The notes below the pieces were generated by a model. The model was not told where the DNA came from and searched no databases. It saw only the letters and a program-made list of their open reading frames with translations. This document shows, in pieces, positions 22,521-26,080 of a DNA stretch of 26,080 nucleotides; within the stretch, counting starts at the first letter, position 1; the number at the start of each line of letters is the position of its first letter. The position numbers and the translations under genes are program-made. Source of the DNA: Marinimicrococcus sp033875255 (lineage in GTDB: Bacteria > Pseudomonadota > Alphaproteobacteria > Geminicoccales > Geminicoccaceae). The DNA lies in the NCBI GenBank assembly GCA_033875255.1, contig JAWZSN010000040.1, forward strand, positions 1-26,080. Reading direction: 5' to 3'.

Positions 22521-22527
22521 CCCCGTC

Positions 22528-23448
22528 TCACGGCGCCACGCCGCCGGCCAGCGGCTCGAGCATGCCGTAGACCTCGGCACTGGCCGGGACCGGCACCCCG
22601 GCCTCGACGCCCAGCCGCACCACGGCGCCCACCAGCCAGTCGAGCTCCAGCCGGCGGCCGCTCTCGAGATCGGTGAGCATCGAGGAGCGCATGTCGGCCG
22701 GCAGCCCGCGCACGAAGGCGAGGCGCTCCTCGACCAGCTCGTCCGGCAGCTCCACGCCGCGCGCGCGGCCCACCGCCACCGCCTCGCGGACCATCGCCTC
22801 GAAGCGCTGCCAGAGCACCGGCTGGTCGCGCACCGGGCCGATCGGCCGGCGGGCAAAGCAGGTGATGCCGGCGAAGGGCGCGAGGAACACGAACTTCTTC
22901 CAGATCTCGCGCATGACGTCGGGCACCAGGGCCGCCTCGACGTCGGCGGCGTCGCAGGCCCGCGCCAGCGCCTCGAGCCCCGGCCGCTGGCGCTCATCCA
23001 GCGCGCCCAGGACCAGCCGCGCCATCTGACCGCTGTGCCGGATCACCCCGGGCTCCTCGATGGCGCCGGCGATGTAGGCGACGCCGCCGGCCACGTGCCG
23101 CGCCGCGAGCCGGCGGCGCAGGATGTCGACCGCCTCGACGCCGTTCTGCAGGGGCACCACCACGCCGTCGCCGGCCACCAGCGCGGCAGCGCGCTGGGCG
23201 GCGGCCTCGAGGTCGTACATCTTGACAGCGATCAGGACGGCATCGAAGCGCTCGCGTGCCTCCTCCTCGAGAAGCCGCACCGCTTCCAGGTGCAGATTCC
23301 CCCTTGCAGAGAGCAGCCTCAGCCCGTGGCTGCGCATCGCCGCCCCGTGGGCGCCGCGCGCCACGAAGGCCAGCTCGGCACCGCCGGCGGCCAGCCGGGC
23401 GCCGAAATAGCCCCCCACGGCCCCTGCGCCGATTACCGCGACCCGCAT
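22528..23448 (-). CDS. panE: 2-dehydropantoate 2-reductase (ketopantoate reductase) family protein
   Basis: The 306-residue protein reduces ketopantoate to pantoate with NADPH, in pantothenate and CoA synthesis, or is a family relative acting on another 2-oxo acid. Visible are the N-terminal Rossmann motif GAGAVGGYFG (7-16), VLIAVKMYD (71-79), LQNGVEA (100-106), a catalytic Lys in REIWKKF (184/185) and the C-terminal helical domain with RGLPADMRSSMLTDLESGRR. GGGAGG lies just upstream of the ATG at 23448. Several paralogues often coexist, so the panE symbol is provisional. Confidence 0.85.
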   Translation of the reverse strand: MRVAVIGAGAVGGYFGARLAAGGAELAFVARGAHGAAMRSHGLRLLSARGNLHLEAVRLLEEEARERFDAVLIAVKMYDLEAAAQRAAALVAGDGVVVPLQNGVEAVDILRRRLAARHVAGGVAYIAGAIEEPGVIRHSGQMARLVLGALDERQRPGLEALARACDAADVEAALVPDVMREIWKKFVFLAPFAGITCFARRPIGPVRDQPVLWQRFEAMVREAVAVGRARGVELPDELVEERLAFVRGLPADMRSSMLTDLESGRRLELDWLVGAVVRLGVEAGVPVPASAEVYGMLEPLAGGVAP

Positions 23449-23594
23449 TCCGCCTCCCTTGCTGCTGGGTTCTCGAAGCTCCCTTGCAATTCAGGGCCAT
23501 GAGCGCTGCAAGGCAAGGGCCCGAGCTCTTCGCCCGCAGTATGAGGCAGCTTTGCCTGCCGGTCAGCCTTCGCGGGTGGCTCCGGGCGCTGCGC

Positions 23595-24392
23595 TCAGAC
23601 CTCCAGCTCGACCGTCACCGGCACATGGTCGCTGGGCATGTCCCAGCCGCGCGCCTCGCGGCACACCTCGGCGCCGCGCAGCGCCGGCGCCAGGGCCGGC
23701 GACAGCCAGACATGGTCGAGCCGCCGGCCGCGGTCGGAGGCGGCCCAGTCGCGGTTGCGGTAGGACCACCAGGTGAAGAGCTTCTGCTCGGGCGGGATCA
23801 CCGCGCGGACCGCGTCGAGGAAACCGTAGGATGCCTGCAGCCGGTTCAGCGCCTCGGTCTCGACCGGCGTGTGGCTCACCACCTTGAGGAGCTGGCGGTG
23901 GCTCCACACGTCGGTCTCGAGCGGCGCGATGTTGAGGTCGCCCACGAGCACGACCCTGGCGCCGTCGCCCCGGCGGGCGGCGAAATAGCCGGTGAGATCC
24001 TCGAGCATGGCGAGCTTGTGGCGGAACTTCGGGTTCGCCTCGGGATCGGGAATGTCCCCGCCGGCGGGGATGTAGAGATCGTGGATCTCGATGCCGCCGG
24101 GCAGCGTGCAGACCGCATGACGGGAATCCTCGATTCCGCACCATTTGTGGCTGTGACAGTCCTCGAGCGGCAGCTTGGAGAGGATCGCCACGCCGTGATA
24201 GGCTTTCTGGCCGTGGATGTGCAGGTGATGATAACCCAGCGCCTCGGCCATCTCGCGCGGGAACTTGGCGTCCTCCACCTTGGTCTCCTGGAGACACAGC
24301 ACGTCGGGCCGGATCTCCAGGGCGATCCGGCGCAGCGCCGTCTCGCGCAGGCGCACCGAGTTGGCGTTCCAGGTGGTAATCCGCAGGCGCAC
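23595..24392 (-). CDS. xthA: Exodeoxyribonuclease III (AP endonuclease)
   Basis: The start is GTG 24392, giving (V)RLRITTWNANSVRLRE. AAGGAG precedes it at 9 bases, and the longer frame to 24524 lacks this. The 265-residue protein shows the exonuclease III active site: NANSVR, LCLQETKVED (metal-binding Glu36), HGVAILSK, VLVGDLNIAP (Asp and Asn), TWWSYRNRDWAASDRG, RLDHVWLS and PSDHVPVTV (catalytic Asp-His). It cuts abasic sites and removes 3' blocks in base excision repair. It is monocistronic here, transcribed away from the GNAT gene at 24548. Confidence 0.95.
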   Translation of the reverse strand: MRLRITTWNANSVRLRETALRRIALEIRPDVLCLQETKVEDAKFPREMAEALGYHHLHIHGQKAYHGVAILSKLPLEDCHSHKWCGIEDSRHAVCTLPGGIEIHDLYIPAGGDIPDPEANPKFRHKLAMLEDLTGYFAARRGDGARVVLVGDLNIAPLETDVWSHRQLLKVVSHTPVETEALNRLQASYGFLDAVRAVIPPEQKLFTWWSYRNRDWAASDRGRRLDHVWLSPALAPALRGAEVCREARGWDMPSDHVPVTVELEV

Positions 24393-24547
24393 GCTTCCAG
24401 ACTCCTTCCGCTGCCACACAACCGCTCCGTGGGTAGAGGAGCGCCCGGCATCTGTCACCTCCGCCCGCCGCAGGCAGCCAGATCCGGCTTGCGCCGGGCC
24501 GCCCGGCGGAGGAGCATGATCCATCGGCCCTGAGGGGAGTCCGCGCC

Positions 24548-25051
24548 ATGTCGCATGCGGTGATCACGATGGCGGCCGACCCGGACCGGATGGACGAGGT
24601 CCGCCGCCTGTTCCGCGACTATTCCGGCGAGGTCGACGCGCCGATGTGCTTCGAGGCGTTCGATCGCGAGCTGGACAGCCTGCCCGGCGAGTACGCAGCG
24701 CCCGGCGGCGCCCTGCTGCTGGCGACCGAAGGCGGCGTTGCCATCGGATGCGCCGCGCTGTGCCGGCTGGACGACGAGAGCTGCGAGATGCGCCGGCTGT
24801 TCGTCGACACGCAGCATCGCCGCACCGGCATCGGCATGCAGCTCGTCGAGGCGGCGATTGCCCGCGCCGGGCGGCTGGGCTACCGACGTCTCGAGCTCGA
24901 GACGGTGCCGGAGCGGATGCCGGTGGCAGACGCCATGTACGAGCGGCTCGGCTTCGTCGAGACCGGGCGGCGGCCGGACGGCGTGGTGCGCAGGGCGCTC
25001 GACCTCGCAGCACCGGACCGGACCCGTCTTCCCACGGAGGAGGCACGATGA
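24548..25051 (+). CDS. GNAT-family N-acetyltransferase
   Basis: The 167-residue protein begins MSHAVITMAADPDRMDEVRR. Its acetyl-CoA motif is RRTGIGMQLVEAAIARA, preceded by EMRRLFVDTQH (a strand with RLFV) and followed by LELETVPERMPVADAMYERL, GF. This resembles the PhnO/YedL-like small GNATs; the substrate is unknown. The stop overlaps the next gene as ATGA, so the deaminase is translationally coupled to it. An intergenic gap of 155 bp separates it from the divergent xthA gene. Confidence 0.9.
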   Translation: MSHAVITMAADPDRMDEVRRLFRDYSGEVDAPMCFEAFDRELDSLPGEYAAPGGALLLATEGGVAIGCAALCRLDDESCEMRRLFVDTQHRRTGIGMQLVEAAIARAGRLGYRRLELETVPERMPVADAMYERLGFVETGRRPDGVVRRALDLAAPDRTRLPTEEAR

Positions 25052-25515
25052 TCCCCCACGAGACCTGGCTGGAGATGGCGGTCGAGCTGGCGTTGCAGAG
25101 CGTCCGCGAGGCGGGCGGGCGGCCGTTCGGCGCGGTCATCGTCAAGAACGGCGCGCTGGTCGCCACCGGCGTCAACGAGCTGCACCGCACCGGCGACCCC
25201 ACCACCCATGCCGAGCTTCAGGCGATCCGCGAGGCCTGCGTCCGCCTCGACACGCCGCGACTCGACGGCTGTACCGTCTATGCCAGCGGCCACCCCTGCC
25301 CGATGTGCCTCGCGGCCATGCATCTGTGCGGCGTCGATGCCTGCTTTTACGCCTACTCCAACGCGGAGGGCGAGCCTTACGGGCTGGGCACGGCGCCGAT
25401 CTACGAGCAGCTGGCAAAGCCGCTGGCCGAGCAGAGCCTCTACATCCGCCATATCCCGGTCCGCCCCGCGGGCGAGGATCTCTACGAGGTGTGGACGCGC
25501 CGTACCAGGCCCTGA
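25048..25515 (+). CDS. CMP/dCMP-type zinc deaminase, guanine/nucleoside deaminase-like
   Basis: The 155-residue protein starts at ATG 25048, overlapping the GNAT stop as ATGA, with GGAGGAGG 5-12 bases upstream. Zinc-site motifs are THAELQAI (His54, with Glu56 as proton shuttle) and PCPMC (Cys84, Cys87). The order and GGRPFGAVIV match guanine deaminase GuaD-type or nucleoside deaminases rather than tRNA-specific TadA, which I cannot exclude. The C-terminal part (PIYEQLAKPLAEQSLYIRHI) is also typical of the guanine-deaminase-like branch. It probably salvages purines. Confidence 0.88.
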   Translation: MIPHETWLEMAVELALQSVREAGGRPFGAVIVKNGALVATGVNELHRTGDPTTHAELQAIREACVRLDTPRLDGCTVYASGHPCPMCLAAMHLCGVDACFYAYSNAEGEPYGLGTAPIYEQLAKPLAEQSLYIRHIPVRPAGEDLYEVWTRRTRP

Positions 25516-25885
25516 CCCGACCTCCCTTACCCTGCGGCGCCTCCGCACCACCGGCACGCTGTGAAGCGGGCCTGGGAGGTGCCGGCCGAGTGGCGCAACT
25601 CGTAGCGGAAGGGTGTCGGGATTCCTTCCGCAACACTCGGCCCGGGAGCGGGACGACGATCTTGGCCGCGATGCGGGGTTTCCCGTCGTCTCTGGCTAGG
25701 GTGAGCTGCTACCGAGACGCGACGCCCCCACATCTAGGATGGCATACTGCTTGAACTGCTAGATCTTGGTGGCCCCTCGCAATGCATCGTTCAATGCGCG
25801 CATCTGCAGCTCATCCCGCAGTCGGCGGGCGGAGTGTTGCAGAGAGCGCGGAGCGAGGGAGGGCGCTCCAGCGACAGCGAGCACC
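25516..25885. other. About 370 bp without a supportable gene
   Basis: Between the deaminase and the IS110-like fragment I see only the inverted repeat at 25605-25631. A minus-strand frame ends LRDELQMRALNDALRGATKI just before a TAG at 25759-25761, but it runs antisense into the IS110-like coding segment and lacks other support. No RNA gene is apparent. Confidence 0.45.
25605..25631. terminator. Inverted repeat downstream of the deaminase, possible terminator
   Basis: GCGGAAGG (25605-25612) and CCTTCCGC (25624-25631) form a perfect 8-bp stem with an 11-base loop, 90 bp after the deaminase stop. No T-run follows, so termination would have to be weak. It could equally be a site of some other kind. 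Confidence 0.35.
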
Positions 25886-26080
25886 GATCCCGTCGCGATC
25901 CGCGACTTTCGGGCGGCGCATGCGCCGGATCTTCGCCGCCTGGTGATCGAGACCGGGTCGCTGACCGCGCGGCTGGTGGACGGGCTGCCGGCGCCGGTGG
26001 TCTGCGCTTGCGCCCGGCAGGCGCACGCAGCCGTGAGCCGGGAGGCCGGGAGCCACGGGCCGCGCAAGACCGACCGGGAG
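25886..26080 (+). pseudogene. IS110-family transposase fragment, cut by window end
   Basis: The frame runs open to the last base and reads DPVAIRDFRAAHAPDLRRLV, then IETGSLTARLVDGL, PVVCACARQAHAAVS and ending with RKTDRE. The order (E-T/S-G, a W/L-rich helix, VVC.ARQAHAALS, KTDR-N/D) matches the middle of the N-terminal DEDD domain of IS110/IS492 transposases. The usual beginning (GIDVSK with the first Asp) is not in the 100 bases upstream, and no start codon fits, so it may be a remnant. Its right end lies outside the window, and the acidic residues that complete the active site cannot be checked. Confidence 0.6.

Noticed and set aside
25759..26067. A 102-codon minus-strand frame ending ALNDALRGATKI
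   Set aside because: It runs antisense to the IS110-like coding segment, and only its last residues look protein-like, so it is not enough for a gene call.
1..26080. tRNA, rRNA or CRISPR array
   Set aside because: No cloverleaf with the usual conserved arms, no rRNA sequence and no regularly spaced short repeats with unique spacers; the tandem repeats at 1-530 and 9644-9688 are contiguous, not spaced.

Overview
This is GC-rich DNA with alphaproteobacterial character. The signs are an SOS box of the alphaproteobacterial GTTC-N7-GTTC type in front of an imuA-imuB-dnaE2 mutagenesis cassette, a ribbon-helix-helix protein of the kind common in Rhodospirillales-like genomes, and a compact tryptophan-tryptophylquinone (TTQ) amine dehydrogenase operon. 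I would place it among the high-GC Rhodospirillales/Geminicoccales-like bacteria, but sequence alone does not settle the genus.

Region 1 (1-3258) is a mobile-element scrapyard. It holds two near-identical 3' ends of a REP-associated tyrosine transposase (RAYT) in tandem with a 32-bp GGGGA...TCCCC element, a 42-bp direct repeat in two copies, and two AT-rich small membrane-protein genes, each downstream of one copy of that repeat. It ends with a truncated IS5-family transposase and about 600 bp without a supportable gene.

Region 2 (3259-9765, minus strand) is the SOS mutasome imuA-imuB-dnaE2. A complete vapBC toxin-antitoxin pair sits between imuB and dnaE2. The dnaE2 start lies 6 nt after the vapC stop and has no visible Shine-Dalgarno of its own. 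A LexA-type box precedes imuA, and a perfect 9+9 bp palindrome precedes vapB.

Region 3 (9831-14609, minus strand) carries a YbfF-like hydrolase next to a cyclopropane-fatty-acid-synthase-type methyltransferase, then an alg8-alg44 pair (glycosyltransferase plus PilZ/membrane-fusion protein). Together these look like a minimal c-di-GMP-controlled alginate-type polymer synthase. An OmpR-type response regulator is divergent from alg8.

Region 4 (15620-21796) is the catabolic core: an RHH protein, then mauB-mauE-mauD-mauA-cytochrome c. Here the periplasmic dehydrogenase oxidises a primary amine and hands electrons to the cytochrome. A Tat-exported multicopper oxidase is convergent and a glyoxalase-like VOC protein is divergent from it. 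Two 18-bp palindromes with almost the same half-sites, one before mauB and one between the oxidase and VOC genes, suggest one regulator controls the whole block. No mauG or amicyanin gene is present.

Region 5 (21990-26080) holds ordinary housekeeping genes: a GNAT acetyltransferase with a ketopantoate reductase, exonuclease III, and a second GNAT overlapping a nucleobase/nucleoside deaminase. It ends in an IS110-family transposase fragment cut by the window edge.
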